From NCBI GenBank assembly GCA_900554975.1, contig USJI01000089.1:1-5612 (forward strand): 5,612 bases of DNA. The letters are read 5' to 3'. The notes below the pieces were generated by a model that had not been told where the DNA came from, did not search any database, and saw nothing but the letters and a program-made list of their open reading frames with translations. The position numbers and the translations under genes were made by a program. Positions 5,001-5,612 of this stretch are shown piece by piece (position 1 is the stretch's first letter; each line of letters opens with the position of its first letter). The stretch is from an uncultured Ruminococcus sp. (GTDB lineage Bacteria; Bacillota; Clostridia; Oscillospirales; Ruminococcaceae).

Positions 5001-5553
5001 AGAAGTTTACTCAAATACAGGCGGACAGTCATCAAAGTCAACCCCTACAGGCGCAATTGCACAGTTTGCAGCAGCTGGTAAGGAAGTAAAGAAAAAGGAT
5101 CTTGCAGGTATTGCAATGAGCTACGGCTATGTTTACGTTGCTCACGTTGCTATGGGTGCTGATTACAACCAGTGCATCAAGGCTATTGCAGAAGCTGAAG
5201 CTTACCACGGTCCTTCAATCATAATCGGTTATGCTCCATGTATCAACCACGGTATCAAGACAGGTATGGGTACAGCAATGGCAGAAGAAAAGAAAGCTGT
5301 TCAGGCTGGTTACTGGCACCTTTACAGATACAATCCACAGCTCAAGGCTGACAAAAAGAGCCCGTTCGTTATGGACTCAAAGGCTCCTAACACAGATGAA
5401 TACAAGAACTTCCTTATGGGTGAGGTTCGTTACAATGCTCTTGCACGTCAGAATCCGGAGAGAGCTGAAAAACTCTTTGATAAGGCTCTGGCAAATGCTA
5501 ATGACAGATATGATTATCTCATCAGACTTTCCAGACTTTATGGTCAGGACTGA
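2014..5553 (+). CDS. nifJ: Pyruvate:ferredoxin (flavodoxin) oxidoreductase, single-chain, complete
   Basis: Cytoplasmic enzyme that converts pyruvate and CoA to acetyl-CoA and CO2 and reduces ferredoxin; the central step of pyruvate fermentation in anaerobes. 1179 residues from the ATG at 2014, starting MARKMKTMDG as usual for the family. Order: pyruvate-binding domain I (about 1-260) with YPITPSSP and T31, E64 and R114, equivalent to the Desulfovibrio africanus active-site residues; domain II (260-415); gamma-type domain III (416-630); EKR linker with FEKRG (about 670); two ferredoxin-like [4Fe-4S] sites, C693/696/699/703 and C748/751/754/758; TPP domain with GDGWAYDIG (968-975) and N1001 in the SNTGGQ motif. 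The proximal cluster ligands are C817, C820, C845 and C1076. All key residues are present. It lacks the roughly 50-60 residue C-terminal extension that protects the D. africanus enzyme from oxygen. Its Arg codons are mostly AGA and codon choice is strongly biased, as expected for high expression. Own promoter and terminator; monocistronic. Confidence 0.98.
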   Translation: MARKMKTMDGNNAAAWVSYPFTEVAAIYPITPSSPMAEVTDQWSAKQKKNLFGQPVHVVEMQSEAGAAGAVHGSLSAGALTTTYTASQGLLLMIPNMYKIAGELLPSVIHVSARCVSSHALNIFGDHSDIYACRQTGYAMLCSSSPQEIMDLGAVAHLATLKGRVPFIHFFDGFRTSHEIQKIETWDEEDLRDMLDMADVERFRKHALNPEHPVLRGTAQNPDIFFQSREASNSYYDAMPSIVEDYMNKVNAKLGTNYKLFNYYGAPDAEHVIVAMGSVNDTIEETIDYLNAKGGKYGLVKVRLYRPFVADKLVEAIPDSVKRISVLDRTKEPGSLGEPLFLDVVAAIKGSKFNDVPVFSGRYGLGSKDTTPEQIIAVFKNTEKPRFTIGITDDVTNLSLDITESPDTAPEGTTACKFWGLGSDGTVGANKNSIKIIGDHTDLYAQAYFSYDSKKSGGVTVSHLRFGKTPIKSTYLINKADFVACHNQSYINKYDMVSDIKPGGTFLLNTTWDMEGLEQHLPGQVKRTLAKNNIRFYTINGVKLGEETGMGTRINTILQSAFFKLADIIPFEDAVKYMKAAAEASYSKKGQDVVEKNWKAIDAGHQNVVKIDIPAEWADAPDTQMGMAAVKCDNKELEEYVNSIQIPCNAQKGDTLPVSTFKKEVDGTFPQGSAAFEKRGIAVKVPAWIPENCIQCNQCAYVCPHAVIRPVALSEEEAANAPEGMKMADFKPAMNGLKFAMTVSALDCTGCGSCANVCPAKNKALVMESLESQLGEQEKFSYGLTIDEKPEVAAKFKPTTVKGSQFRQPMLEFSGACAGCGETPYAKLITQLFGDRMYIANATGCSSIWGGSAPSTPYTYNKNGKGPAWSNSLFEDNAEFGYGMFLGQKTLRERVVAKVRALAETADKEDVKAAIAEYLDTLEDGNANTPATEKLVAALEACGCDAAKDILASKDYLRKKSQWIFGGDGWAYDIGFGGLDHVIASGEDVNIFVFDTEVYSNTGGQSSKSTPTGAIAQFAAAGKEVKKKDLAGIAMSYGYVYVAHVAMGADYNQCIKAIAEAEAYHGPSIIIGYAPCINHGIKTGMGTAMAEEKKAVQAGYWHLYRYNPQLKADKKSPFVMDSKAPNTDEYKNFLMGEVRYNALARQNPERAEKLFDKALANANDRYDYLIRLSRLYGQD

Positions 5554-5577
5554 TAATTGCTGAATAAAACAATATTT

Positions 5578-5605
5578 AAGGGACGCTTTTACAGCGTCCC
5601 TTTTT
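5578..5605 (+). terminator. Rho-independent terminator of the PFOR gene
   Basis: AAGGGACGCT (5578-5587) and AGCGTCCCTT (5593-5602) form a perfect 10-bp stem with loop TTTAC, followed by TTTTTGTTT (5601-5609). It lies 24 nt after the stop codon and implies that nothing downstream is co-transcribed. Confidence 0.92.
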
Positions 5606-5612
5606 GTTTGAT

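Noticed and set aside
2039..5563. Many short frames on both strands within the PFOR gene
   Set aside because: All overlap the fully conserved PFOR frame and have no ribosome sites or recognisable motifs.

Overview
The window looks like chromosome from an anaerobic Gram-positive bacterium of the Ruminococcus / Oscillospiraceae type. Three things point there: a secreted protein carrying a type I dockerin (a cellulosome-type module), a one-chain pyruvate:ferredoxin oxidoreductase, and moderately AT-rich intergenic DNA with Gram-positive style promoters, strong Shine-Dalgarno sites and U-tailed terminators. The genus is an inference; no RNA marker gene is present.

Layout. At the left edge, positions 2-97 (+) encode a piece of the MutL ATPase domain, abruptly joined to the 5' part of a P2-type cation-transporting ATPase gene that reads leftward from 804. 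The two genes meet tail-into-tail inside conserved domains, and about 22 bases at the join fit both proteins. This is either a misassembly or a real rearrangement. From 805 to 934 lies a divergent regulatory region with a near-consensus sigma-A promoter driving a small secreted dockerin-only protein (935-1381, +), which ends at a terminator at 1452-1487.

The 632 bases between the dockerin gene and the PFOR gene (1382-2013) are not empty. They hold a minus-strand unit that looks like a small RNA gene: a consensus promoter (TTGACG-17-TATAAT) with A-tracts upstream, a predicted transcript of about 118 nt that begins with a 12-bp hairpin, an unstructured CU-rich middle with an anti-Shine-Dalgarno stretch, and a rho-independent terminator at 1511-1540. 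Next come two pairs of short direct repeats (1715-1792), a possible 54-residue ORF (1824-1988, +), and the PFOR promoter and hairpin-containing leader.

The right-hand two thirds is a complete pyruvate:ferredoxin oxidoreductase (2014-5553, +; 1179 residues) with all cluster ligands and catalytic residues, closed by a strong terminator at 5578-5605. It would supply acetyl-CoA and reduced ferredoxin for fermentation. PFOR appears monocistronic. No operon links the genes here; each protein gene has its own regulatory signals. The most interesting unexplained element is the putative small RNA divergent to PFOR.
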